From positions 1 to 64,000 of the forward strand of contig CAUYUJ010003884.1 of NCBI GenBank assembly GCA_963575745.1: DNA of 64,000 nt. The letters run 5' to 3'. The position numbers and the translations under genes are program-made. The notes beneath the pieces are model-generated. The model saw only the letters and a list, made by a program, of their open reading frames with translations. It was not told the origin of the DNA and did not search any database. Positions 34,680-47,700 of the stretch are shown here, one piece after another (within the stretch, counting starts at the first letter, position 1; each line of letters begins with the position of its first letter). The stretch comes from Prorocentrum cordatum. Lineage: Eukaryota > Sar > Dinophyceae > Prorocentrales > Prorocentraceae.

Positions 34680-37092
34680 TGACACACACACACACACACA
34701 CACGCGCACACACACACGCAAATACAGGCGCACAGACACACAGACAGACACCCACACACACACGCACAGAAAGACAGACACACAGACATATCCACAGACA
34801 GACAGACACACAGACATACTGACATACAGAAACGCAGACACACAGACACAAAGACGCGCAGACACAAGGATACACAGAGGCACAGACAACCAGTCACACA
34901 GACACACAGACACCCAGACACGCAGACACTCAGACACACAGACACACAGACACACAAGCACGCAGACATACAGACACACAGACACGGACACACGGACACA
35001 CGGACACAAAAGACACGCGGACATACAGACACACAGACGCAGACACACAAACACACAGACACACCGACGCAATGACAGACAGACACACACACACATATAC
35101 ACAGACACACGGACACACAGACAGACTGACACACAGACACACAGACGCACAGACACACAGACACACGGACACACGGACACACAGACACCAACACACAGAC
35201 ACACAGACACACCAACACAGAAACACACAGACACACAGACACACAGACACACAGACGCACAGACACAGACACGCAGACACACAGACACACGGACACACGG
35301 ACGCACGGACATGCAGACACACAGACACGCGGACACACACACAGACACACAGACACACAAACACACAGACACCCAGACACACAGACAACCACGCACGCAG
35401 ATACACAGACGCACAGGCACGCAGACACACGGACACGCTGCCAGACTGACACCCAGGACACCCAGACACACAGACACATAGACACACAGACGCACAGACA
35501 CACTGACACACTGACAAATTGACACACTGGCACACAGAAACACAGACACACAGACACACTGACACACGGTCCCACAGACACACAAGCAACCAGACACACA
35601 GATACACAAACACACAGACGCACGGACACAAAGAATGACAGGAAGACTGACACAGAGGCACAGGGACACACAGACAAACAGACGCACAGACACACAGACA
35701 CACAGAAACACAGACACACGGACACTCAGGCACACAGACACACAGACAAACAGACGCACAGACAAACAGGAAGACAGAGAGACAGACACATTGACGCACA
35801 GACACACAGACACACATACACACGGACACACAGACACACAGACAGACAAACACACAGACACACAGACGCGCAGACAAAAAGACACGCAGACACGCAGACA
35901 CACAGACACACAAACATACAGACGCACAAATACACAGACACACGGACACACAGACACTCGAGCACACCGACACACACAGCACCAGACACACAGACACACA
36001 GACACTCAGACACACAGACACACAGACGCACGAACACGCAGACACGCAGACACACAAGCACACGCAAACACGCAGAAACACCAACACAAAGACACGCAGA
36101 CAAAGGGACACACAGACACGCAGGCACAAAAGCACACAGGCGCACAGACACACAGACAGACTGACACACAGACACACAGACAAACAGGTACACGGACACA
36201 CTGCCACGCTGACGCACAGACGCAGAGACGCAAAAAAAAAACAAGACACACAGACACAGACACACAGACACACAGACCACAGACACACAACCCAGACACC
36301 CAGACACGCAGACACACAGACACACAGACACACAGAGACACAGAGACACAGACACACTGACACACTGACACACAGAAACACAGACACAGAGACACGCAGA
36401 CACACAGACACACTGACACACTGACACACAGACACACAAACACACAGACACACAGCAGCACAGACGCACAGACACACAGAAAGACAGAAAGACAGAAACA
36501 CAGGCACACAGACACACAGACACACAGACACACTGACACACAGACACACAGACAGACAAACAGACAGACAGACATACAGAGAGACAGACAGACACATAGA
36601 CACACAGACACACGGACACACGGACACACGGACACACAGACAACCACACACACAGACAGACAGACACACGGCCATACAGACACAAAATACACACGGACAC
36701 TCAGACACACAGTCACAGACACACAGACACACCGACACACAGACACACAGACACACAGACACACAGACACACAGACACACAGACACACAGACACACAGAC
36801 AAACAGACACACAGACACACAGACACACAGACACACGGACACACAGACACACAGACACACAGACACGAAGACACACAGACACACATACATACAGACACAC
36901 AAATACGCACACACAGACACACAGACTTTCAAGCACACAGACACAGAGAGCACCAGAGTCACAGACACACAGACACACAGACACACAAGACACACGGACA
37001 CACAGACACGCGGACACACAGACACGCAGACACGCAGACACAACAACACACAGACACGCAGACACAAGGACACACAGACACGCAGGCAAAAA

Positions 37093-37256
37093 TGAAGGGG
37101 CCCCAGGACACACAAATGAATACACACACAAATAAAACAAATCCCCATATGTTCCCATATGTTCTGTGCTTTTTGTCTTCCATCCCACTCCCCATATTTT
37201 CCCATATTCTATCGAAACGACGATTAATTGCGTCTGTGCTTTTTTCCTCCTGACCA
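37093..37256. other. AT-rich non-repeat insertion inside the CACAGA array
   Basis: About 165 bp unlike the array, beginning after CACGCAGGCA and ending before TAGACACACAGGCAC. It contains a decayed internal duplication: CCCCATATGTTCCCATATG with CTGTGCTTTTTGTC, and CCCCATATTTTCCCATATTC with CTGTGCTTTTTTCC. No terminal inverted repeats or clear target duplication seen. Identity unknown. Confidence 0.7.
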
Positions 37257-37456
37257 TAGACACACAGGCACACATACACACAAACACCCAGACAGACAGA
37301 CACACAGACACACACACAAACAGATACACAGACACACTGACACACTGACACACAGACACACAGACGCAAAAACACAGACACACAGACACACAGACACACA
37401 GACACATAGACACATAGAGACATAGACACACAGACACACAGACAGGCACACAGAGC

Positions 37457-37562
37457 CCCCCCCCCCCCCACCCACCACGCCCCCTTCCGGCGCTCCGGAG
37501 GGGGAAGGCGCCGCGCCATTTCGGGGCCGGCCGCCCCTCCACTCCAACCACTCCGCCCTCGC
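37457..37562 (+). repeat. GC-rich core 8 (interrupted)
   Basis: Core sequence runs normally to CCGCCCTCGCG, then changes to unrelated sequence where GAGCGCCC is expected. Confidence 0.85.
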
Positions 37563-37724
37563 GAACTCCGACGACCACGCCGACGGATCCAACTCATTTC
37601 CCGGCATGCCCGAGACCCTCCCCAGGCCCCTCCAATCATCGATCCCTTCGGAACCATCCACCACTTGATCGGCGCCACCGCCGCGAAGAGTTCCAGCCCT
37701 TCATCCGCGCGCACCCCCCTCCTC
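37563..37724. other. Unique segment between two GC cores
   Basis: About 160 bp without repeat character. On the minus strand it encodes the short peptide MPGNELDPS (37,582-37,607), also present with one residue change at 37,978-38,003. No complete gene recognised. Confidence 0.5.
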
Positions 37725-37815
37725 GCTGGCGCTCCGGAGGGGGGGGGCACCGCTCCACTACGGGGCCAGCCCTCCCTCCGCTCCAGCCACTTCGCCCTCG
37801 CGGAGCGCCAGCGGA
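37725..37815 (+). repeat. GC-rich core 9, last before the Helitron block
   Basis: GGCGCTCCGGAGGGGGGGGG, ACGGGGCCAGCCCTCCCTCC and CCCTCGCGGAGCGCCAGCG. The CACAGA sequence that should follow resumes only at 60,431. Confidence 0.85.
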
Positions 37816-38797
37816 GAGAAAAGACTTGAGGGGGGGGGGGCCGAACCTCGCAGCACAGCCTTGCCCTAGTTTACCCGCTCTCCCCCCCCGTCTTGCTTCC
37901 CCACCCTTCCCCCCTCAACACCCAGCTCCCGCCGCGCCCCCCGCCCTATCGACCCGCATGCCAGGCGGGCCCCGCAGACGGATCCAGCTCATTCCCCTGC
38001 ATATCCACGCGCCTCCCTCGGGCCCCCTCCGAGACCCGCTGCGACGCGCGCGTCGCATCCCCCAAATCGCGGCTGCGCTGGAACGCAGCCAAGTTCTCGA
38101 TCCTTCCCGCGCCGAAACCTGTCACCACTCGCGCGGCGCCGCCGCCACTCGACGGCCCAGACGGCTCCGCGCGCCTCGGGCGCACCAGTACCCCCCCCCG
38201 TATATGCGCGCCCTCGCCCGCGGCAGCCCCCTCCTCGACCGCGACGGGGCCGGGCGCAGCTCGCGCCGCCAAACGCGCCGAGCTCCTCCGCGGGACCTCC
38301 GCCTCTGACCGAGGCTCCACCTTTCGTTTCCCCGACGCTGAAGCCCGCGCCGCCTCCACCGCTGCCGCATCTTTCCCCCCCGCGACACTCGCGCGCGCCA
38401 CATCGCCACCTAGACCCCCGCCGCCCGCGCGCGCCCCCCCGGACCCTCGAGCACCTCGGACGCGCCCTGGCCCAGCGACGTCGCGCTCCCCGCCGACATC
38501 CCTGACTCCAGCCGCGCCCGCCGCGCCACCCGCCGCCCCTGCATCCGAGCGAGGCGTCGCCGTCTTTTCCCGTGCCCGCCGCGCGGCGGAACGCGGAGCG
38601 GCGCCGCCAGGCGAGCCAGAGACCCCCCCCTCCCTCGGAGACACCGCCCCCCCGCCAACCCCAGCGGTCAAGTCGCGGGCGCCTGCCGCGCCCCTTGACT
38701 CGGCTGCGCCCGAAGCCCTGCCCTTCGTCGTGACCGCTCGCCGCCCAGCCGCACCATCACCATCGACGGCGCGCCCCTCCCCTGACGTCGAAACCGC
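37816..38797 (-). other. Downstream flank of the giant Helitron-like gene
   Basis: GC-rich sequence with open frames on both strands. On the minus strand a 241-codon frame (37,946-38,671) encodes an Ala/Gly/Arg-rich product with MQGNELDPS near its end. I cannot tell whether it is a further exon, a decayed gene or chance. No Helitron-type terminal hairpin with CTRR could be identified. Confidence 0.4.
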
Positions 38798-41700
38798 TCA
38801 CTTCCCCCGCAGGCGCCTGCTCGCGGAACGCGGCTCGGCGGCGGCAACCGAGACAACGCCCTCCCTGCGTCCTCCACGGCCTGGCCCTGCACCAACTCCA
38901 CCGCCGCACGTAGGCTCACCCCTCGACCCAACAGACGCCGAAGCCCCAGCCCGATCGCCAGCGACGCCGCCCGCGCGCCCGTTCCCTCGGGCCGCCGACG
39001 CCCCACTCCCCCCCTCGCGCTCCGTCGCTCCGTCGGCGCCACCACCAACAGCCCCACCCCCGCCCCATCCGCCGCCACCAGACGCACTCGCATCACCGCC
39101 CCCCGGCCCACTCCCGCCACTGCCCTGCCCCTCACGCGCTGCGTCCACCTCGGTCGCACCTGCGCCCGCGCCCTGCCCCTGACCGCGGCCCAGGCGGCAA
39201 TGCACTGCCATGTGCGCCTCCTTCTGCTTGATGTGCGCCGGCTCGTCTCGGATCAAGCGCGGTGGCTCGTCGTCGTCAAACAAGAAGTACCTCCCATCAT
39301 GAACGCGGCACAGAGTCGTGTAATGGCCGCAATTAACTGACCGCCCATTATGGTAAACCACACCGACCAACTGCATCTGGGGAAGCCCTGGCAGCCTCAG
39401 TTGCTCTTCCACCCACACTGCCTCCCGCGCCTCGGAGCCCCTCCTCAATTGAACCACCAGAACCTGTGGCACACCAGTGGCTCTCGTCTGCCTCACGTGC
39501 TTAACCCGGTCGTGCTCGTCGCGGCAGCACCCCGGGCAGCTCTTCTCGATATCTTCAGGAGCACAAAAGTCGCAGTACAACTCCTGCAGCATCAAGGGCC
39601 CACCTGGACGCCCATGAACACGCAGCTTCAGCACATCCTCAGCCTCGTACGCGACAGTCTCGTAATTGCACACGTCACACTTCTCCCGCTTCTCCACGAC
39701 GAACCCGAACATCTGATCAACGCACGTCACCCGCAGATTCACCGCGCGGATGCTATCGGGTTCCCGCTGCGCAAACCGACCTGCCAACATCTCTGCGTCA
39801 CGCGCAGCCACCATCAGCTTACCCCAATACGCAAACACATCCTGCTGCTGCCACGGGTCATTGAACTTACTCGGCCGCCCCATCACATCGTCGTCGCAGT
39901 CAACGCTCGTACGCCGCAGCACACTCACAGGTCCCTGCTGCCAGCGTCGCGAGCACAACTGGTTGTACGTCTCCCACATCCCGCACACGCAACAACGCCC
40001 CGTGCCCCGGTCCTCGCACTGCTGCTCTGAATGCCATCGAAGCCACTCCAAGACGGCAGGCGTCCGCAACATCAGCTGCGTCACACTGACCACGTAGCAG
40101 GTGTGCCATGGCCGCGGCATCCCTCGGACGGGCACGCGCCGCACGCTGTCCCACGAAGCCGCGCGAATGCCAGCCACGTTCGGGACATACATGTCTGCCG
40201 GGCACGGTGGCGGCGGAGACGGGCAGGGGCTCGGCGGCGGCGGAACCGGGCGACCCAAAGCAAACAAGCTCTGTGGCCCGAACGCTGCGGATATCGCTTG
40301 TTCCCGACGGCGCTGTCGGCGGCCGGCAGCCCGCTGCTGCGTCCGCAAGTACGCCTCTCGATCTCGTTCCTGCGCCTGCTGCCGGGCCAGCGCCGCGGCC
40401 TCTCGACCACGCTGTAACCGACTCTGAACCTCCACACCCTCCAGTCTCTGTGACTGATCGCGCGTCGCCTGCAGCACGACTCGCGCGCGCTGCGCCACGG
40501 CCCTCATCTTCTGCTCCCGAGATCCAAAGCACGCGTGGGCACGCACATACCCGAACAGCCCATAGTGGTCGGACATGTGGAACTCGGAACCCTCGAAGAA
40601 CACCTTCCCTTTCCCTACCAAGTGCACCTCGGACCAGAGATCCGCTCCAAAGAGCACCCGGTCACGTCTCTGGCCGACAGCCCCCCTCTCGCCGAGACCC
40701 GAATAGAACTTATTGCCGGGGCAACCCCAGGATCGGCCCTCATACCATGCGTCCCTCAGACGCAACTGCTCCACGGCTGCCTGCACCTGCGCATCCGTGC
40801 TGTTCATGTCGCCCACGATGAGCAGCCGATGGCATTCGTCCCCGCACTTCGCCACAATCTTCCCAAGTATCGCACGACGCCGTTCCCATGACGCGTCCGT
40901 GGGCAGGTGCACCGCCGCCACGTGCACGTGCCCATCGCCGCCGGCGCCGCCGTCTCCGGGCACCTGGACACGGCACAGCACGCACGGATCCTGCCCTGGC
41001 ACAGCCACAGATTCCGCCCGCAGACCGTGCCTGACGTACAGATGCACATACCCCCTGGACTCGTGCGCCTGCGCAACGCCCGCCAATTGAAACTCCCCTG
41101 ACAGCTCCTCGTACGCACCCCCGCCCTCGCACTCCTGCAAGGCAACGACGTCACACCCGCGCGCCTGCCTCCAACGGAGCACCTCGCCAAGAACCGCGGC
41201 GCGCTGATCCCGCGCGGTCCAGGAATGCGGCGCCACGGCAGCGCGATGCCCACCAGCAATGTTCCACGTCGCAAACGACAACGTCGACGCGCCCTCAAGG
41301 CCCTCTCCCTCGCCTGCCTCGTCCACGGCCCTCCCCACCACACCCGCCATCGCCCGGCCCGCGCCCGCCGCACTGGGCCCAGACACATCCGCGCGCGGGG
41401 CGACGCCGAAGAGGTCCAGAGCGTCACGGCACTCCTGGTCCGAGAGCAACAACTCCATGACATCCCGCGCACCCCGCGCGCCGACGCCCGCGCGGAAAGA
41501 CGCGAACGCGCCCCGCAACGCACGACACACGTCTGGCACGAACGACTCCGCCGACGCATCCAGCACCCTGGCACCGGCCCCGCGACCAACGTGGCCCAGC
41601 AGGAGCCCGAGTGCGCCGGCGATCCTCTGCGAAGGCACCCGAACGTGCGGCGCCTCCCCAAACTCTACCACTGGTGGCGGGCGCCGCCCATCACTGGCCT

Positions 41701-44700
41701 GTATCGGCCGCAGCAGCGCGTCGATATTCCGAGCGATTCGCCCTGCAACCGCCTCCCTGCGGCCTCGATCGTACACGCACACGGTCAGAGACTCGGCACG
41801 CCCGAGCGCCTCCCCCGCCCGACCAGCCTGGACGCGCACGAAGATCCAATCCTGGGGAACGCCAGACACGCTCAGAGCGTCCACGGCAGCAACCATCAGC
41901 AACTCCTTCTTATCGCTGACGCAGCTCGCGTCCCAAACGCTCGTCCAGTTGTGCGCCACCCGAGCAAAATGCTCTGGGTTCTCCTCCGCGCCGACGTGCT
42001 CGCCCACCTTTGCCGAGGCCACAGTCATCGGCAGGTCTAACCCTGAGCACAGCTGTCGCGCCACCTTCAGGAAGAACTCCAACGCTTGACGCTCCAGTCT
42101 GCCCTCCGCCAGAGCGCCCTCCGACCGCGCGTTCACGACCCACTTGTCCATCCGCAGCGCGCAGCCACCGCGAACATCCCCGAACGCATCCTTCATCTTC
42201 CTGGCCGCCTTATCCAAGCTCCCGTGCAGTCTCGGCGGCACCAGCGCACCCATGGCCTCCTTCACAGCGCTCATGTGCAGCGGGCCCAGGCTCGGTTCCA
42301 CGACATCGAACACGCGACCATCCCACCGCCCACACGCCACCCACCGATCCACCATCATGTCAGCGACACGGCCCAACAACTCCACTCCGTCGTCGTCCGG
42401 GCGCTCCCGCGACAGCCGCGCAGCGGCAGCCCTCAAACGCCCCCGCAACTCTTCCACCGTGTCAACACCAGAGAAATCCTCTGCATCCCCACCCGCCAGC
42501 TCCCGCGCGGCCTCGCGTTCCTCCAACGTCACACCGCGCACCCTCTTCCGGTCCAGGAGCCTGTCAGCCACGGCGGTCAGACGCCGCCGCGCGACGTCAT
42601 CACCCCCCGCCTCGGCATCGACAGCCTCAGCCAACGCGGACACGCACGGCGCGCCGTCCTCACCCCAGAGCCAAGTGTCATCATCCACCACTCTGTTCAG
42701 ACCTCTGAGCCTCTCCGCCTGCGCCGCACGGACGGTCTCGAGACGGCCCAACAATCTCCCCGCCGCACACCTCTCCTCTGCGGTCCACAAATCCGCCTCG
42801 CAGTTCCCATACTTCCGCAACGTTGACGAAGCGCGCGCCTCCAACCGCAGCTCGAACCGACGGCGCTCCCGGAACGCCGTCGTGTGCCTGGCCCGCATGA
42901 AGTCCGCGTACTCCGGCAGGTCTTCCTCGAACACCAAGTCCCACGGATGCCTGACGCGCGTCGTTGCGACGAACCCGATCCCAGCGACGGCCGCGGTCTT
43001 CGCCGACATGTGCACGCGGACTTTCGCCAACGTCATCCCCTGCGCCTTCCAGTGCGTCAAAGCCCACGCCAGCTGCAGCGGGTAGTTCTCGCGCGCGAGG
43101 CCGTCCTCCGTCGTGGACGATACAGTCTGCCTCCAGATGGGCACCCAGTTCTTGAAGAAAGACCGCGGCTCGCCATTCTCGTCCTTTCCCAGATCGACGT
43201 CGTCGAACTCGACGAAAACACAAATGGGCGCCTGCAGATCCGGGCGCGCACTGTTGTGCGGGTCCGCCCCGTCCGGCCACATGTACCCGCGCAGCGTGCC
43301 CATCGCCCCGTTCATCAACCCCGCCTCGACCCACAAGTTCTGCGTCAGCAGCACGCGCGCCCCTTCACACATGTGAAGCTCGTTCTCGATCCCTCGGAAA
43401 TCGTCGGCCGCCATCTCTTCCGGCCGAGATTTACTTTTATCCTTCCAATTGTGATAGGCGCGCAGAGACGCAATGGGCTTGCCACTGGCAGCCGCCACCT
43501 GGTACAGCCTCTCCAGGTTCACCCTATCCGCGCCGCAGGCACCCGACGCCCGATCCTTCCTGCCATCCATCAGCAGCGGCGCCGTCTCGAACGCTGCGAG
43601 CTCCTCCCTGCCCTCCTTCGTCATCTGCAGCACCGACCTGTTCCGGCGCCTCAACCACGCATGATCCGACTGGTCCCACGTGCACTGCGCCATTCCTTTG
43701 GTCACCTCCAGAAAACGATCGGCATCCCGCCGGTACTCCGCCTGCCGCTCGGCGGACAGACCCTCCTTCTTCCCACTCCATCTGTGCACGCGCCGTAGCA
43801 CGGCGACGTCCTGGAACGTATTGCGCACAAACTGGCCCGTGGCCACCAACTTCTCCGTGCTCCACGCATCGTCTGGAGTGCGCTCCGCCCCCCTCGGCTT
43901 ATTTTTCCCATGCCCCTCATACTTGCCCATTCGATACAACGGATCGTCGCCGATGGGCGGCGCCTGCTGCGGATCTCCTGCCAGCACGACATCCTTCCCG
44001 CCGAGATACACTGGCTCGTCCTCCTCCATCTTCCTCCCCTTTCCTCCTTTTCCGCCTCCTCCGCGTGCCGCAAACTTCGCATCCGTGCCCAGAGTGTCCT
44101 GCACCTTGTACTCGATCTTCCCCAACATCTGCCGCCCGATCATACTCATCTCATCCAACACAAACAGCTTCGCCTGCCGCAACCGGTCCCGCGTCCGCAA
44201 GAAGCGTTCACCGCCCTTTTGCTTCCAAGGCCCGCAGTACCCCACCGGAACGCCGAAAGCCCTGTGCAGAGTAGTCGCCCCATACTTCAACTGGAACGAG
44301 GCGCACCCTGTCGGAGCAGCCAGCAAACAGCAATTCCGCACCTCCTCATCAATCTCCGACTGAGAGCGCCTTCCCTCCCGCATCCCACCCCGGAGGCCCG
44401 GCACCCGATCCATTCTGGTCCGCGGAGCCGTCTGACGCGCCCTCTGTCGCCTCGCCGCCACAAAACTACGCACCGTGCGCGACTTCCCCGTGCCTGCCAC
44501 GCCCGTGACCATCAGGCGGAGCGGGTCCTTCTCGGAGTGGCGTCCATCCATAACGATGTCGTGGGCAAACTTCTGCCAGGGGTCCAGGTCTTCGCGCAAG
44601 ACGACCTCGGCCCCGTCACCCACGTTGGCCTTGCCGTACCAGACATCGCGCAGCTCCTCGAGGCGCCGCTTCTCCCCTGTCGACACATTGCACGGTTCAT

Positions 44701-47700
44701 CCAGCCAATTGAAATCCTTCGGGTTCACACGCACCCTCCCGCGAACGTCCTCCCGCGCCACATCCCCGACGCGCACGTCTGCCGCCTGCACCGCGGGGCC
44801 CGCCGCGCTAACACGCTCATCCGCTGGGCGGCGATCCCACTCGGACACCTCCCCCGCACCTGCGGCACCCTCCACACCCCCCCCTGGTCGCGGGTCGCGC
44901 AACACGATATCCCGAGGCTCCTTGTTGGGATCGTCCTCGGCGTTCTGCGCGAGTCTGTCCACCAGCTCCTCCACGTCCTCCCCCGACTCCGCCGCATCGC
45001 TCTCTCTGCCAGCGTCACCCTCCCTCGAGCCACCGTCGGAATCCTGGCCCCCCACGTCGCCCGCGGCGTCGCCCGCCCCAGCGTCACGCCCCTGCTGCCG
45101 CGCCCGGTGCCGACGCACCATCTCGCGGCGCGTCCGCCTCAGCAGCTCGCGGTTGGTCCGCACCCCACCAGCCTCCAAGATTGCGCCCAGCACCTCCTTG
45201 TAGAACGGATTCGCGCGTTCGTACTGCTCCACGACCCACGCCGGCACCCACTGTCGGAGCATCGGGTCCGTGAGCATCTCCATCAACATATCTCCCCAGA
45301 ACCGATCCTCCCTGCCCCTCCAAGCCGCCCCCCCCGACTTGAACCACAGATCCTGCACTCCCAGGAACCGATCGCCCCCAGCATGGGGCACGAAATCCGT
45401 GGCCCCAATGCAGACTTCCGGCACAGGGCGGACGTCGCGCCGCATCTCTGCACCGATCATGGCTCTGCGGTCCGCCGTCGCCATGTGCCGCCAGTGCGCG
45501 ATGACGTTCGCCCGCGCGTACGCCTCGTGGCAGGCGTGCTCCACGTTCGCACACTCCGCGCTATAGCCGGGCGTCACCTGCAGGCACACCGCAGGGTTCC
45601 CGCGCCTCAGCTTCCCTCGATACACGGCGTACTTCCAGTAAAACTCGAAGAGTGACACATCGCGCACCTCCTCCTCCGTGATGGACCCGTCGCCCCGGGC
45701 CCGCTGGCGCCGCACCAACTCCAGGCGCTTGTCGAACTTGTCCACTTTGCTATCCCAGTGAACCGGCTCATCCTCCGACTTGTCCCGCAGTGCGGACGCA
45801 GGCTTCAGGGCACGCGCGCCCGTCGTGTTCAGAGTCACGACGGGCATCATGGACAAGACCATTGGCAAGCGCAACCCCAGCAGCGCCACTTCGTAACAAT
45901 GGTAATCCCTCTCCCCGAGCATCCGAGCGAAGAACTTCTGGATCGAGCGTCGGAGGAAGTCGGTGCCCTCGCCGTCGGGAACGTACGCGCAGACCTCGTT
46001 GACGGCGTCGTCCAGCACCTCCTTGATCTTCCGCGAGCCCTTGGGCGCTTTCGTCGCATATTTCGTGACGTACTCCACAACGGCCCACAGGTTCAGGACG
46101 GGGCGCCAATCGATGTTCCCCATATTGGCCAGGAGCACGTGCTCCTCGTAGCTGTTGCAGAGCCGGTCGTTCCTCGGGAACACCGCCTGCCAGTGGCCCT
46201 CCCTGCGCCCCTTCTCCATCCGGAACGGTCTCGGCCCGACGCGGCCCCACCTCTCTCGCGGAAAATCATACCGGCAGAACACGCACCCCTCCTTGCCGCG
46301 CGCACACGCATGTACCCCGAGCTTCGGCGGGCCCATGCCATGCTTCGTGTGGCGCGCAACCCTGTTCACCAGCGCGGACACCATTCTCCGAACCGGCTGC
46401 ACGTCCAACGTCCCTGCTGCCTCGGACTGAAAGGCCTCGTCCAGAAGCTTCCGCAAGTTCAAGCACTCCGGCGCAGACGCAGGCACGCTCGGGACCGCCC
46501 GGGCCTCCGACGTCTCAGCAGCAGCCTCGTCTTCCATCTCCACGTCAACATCGAAGGCCCTAACCTCATCGTCCCACGTGTATCTGCACGCGCCCGCGTC
46601 ATCGTAGCAGGGGTTCCACTCCGAGACCACGTGCCCGAAGAACTCATAGAACCGCTTCTCCAGAACGCTCTGCAGCGAAACGTTCTCGTGTTCTGGCTTC
46701 AGCACGCCGAAATCAGCGCCAGCACCCGTCAAGCGCTGCAAGCGGGCCCCATCAGGAACTCCAGCAGGCCGACCCGCACCGGCGTCCTCTGCGCCGTCAC
46801 CGCCCTCACCGTCCTCCACAGGACTCTCTCCCGGCGCGTCCACAGGCGCGGAAATCTCTCGGCCGACACGCTCGAACGCGACATCTCGTTCTCCTCCCCG
46901 ACCTCGCGCACCCTCATCAACATCAACGATCACCAACCACCCGCGATCCACCAGCGCGTCAAGCAGCACATCAGCCCTGCCCACGAACTCATCCTCATCG
47001 TCGTCGTCCGCGCCATCCTCACTCCCAGACCCTGAAGCCGCCGTACCCTCACCCCCACGACCCCTGGATGCCCGCGCGCCTGGCCGGCCGGCAGCGGCGC
47101 GCAGCGCCTGCTCCAGGACCGCGAGAGCAGCGGCGCGGCGCTTCTGCTCCTGCGGGGGCCAAGCCATCGGCCCCGCCTCCAGCGATGGCAAACACGCCGC
47201 CAAGTCGCTGGTCACGCTCGGCGGGAGCATGTCGCCCTCCCCGTCCACGTCCGCACGCACCCGCGCAACCTCGGGCCCGGGCAACCCTACGCTGAACCCG
47301 TGGTAGTGCAGATTCCCTCCCGCGCCACACTCGGCCCTGGCCATGGCCATGTACTTGAACTGCTCAGAGTGCGGCAGCACTGCGGGCATCACCATCCGCA
47401 TGTTCAGCTCCACCCGCAGGGCCATCATGTACGCCACCAGGTCCGGGTTGTCCCGAGCGAACCGAAAGCGCTCCTCTCGCCCGTCACCCACCCAATCCCC
47501 GAGGGCGCGCTCCCCTGCCGCCCGCGCCCCCCGGCCTCCTCCCATGCGCTGAATGTCAAACGCGGCATTGTAGAACGGATTCTGCGTCCACCAGATGGAC
47601 GGGTGCCAGCCGAGCCCGACAACATCCGGCACGAGAGGCCGCCTGCGCTGAGTCCGCCCGTTCCCCGCCGGCAAGTCCATCTCGCGCAGGAACCGCTTGC

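Noticed and set aside
37893-39182. 429-codon plus-strand Pro/Ala/Ser-rich frame
   Set aside because: Overlaps the Gly/Ala-rich tail of the minus-strand gene and looks like its GC-rich complement. No domain seen.
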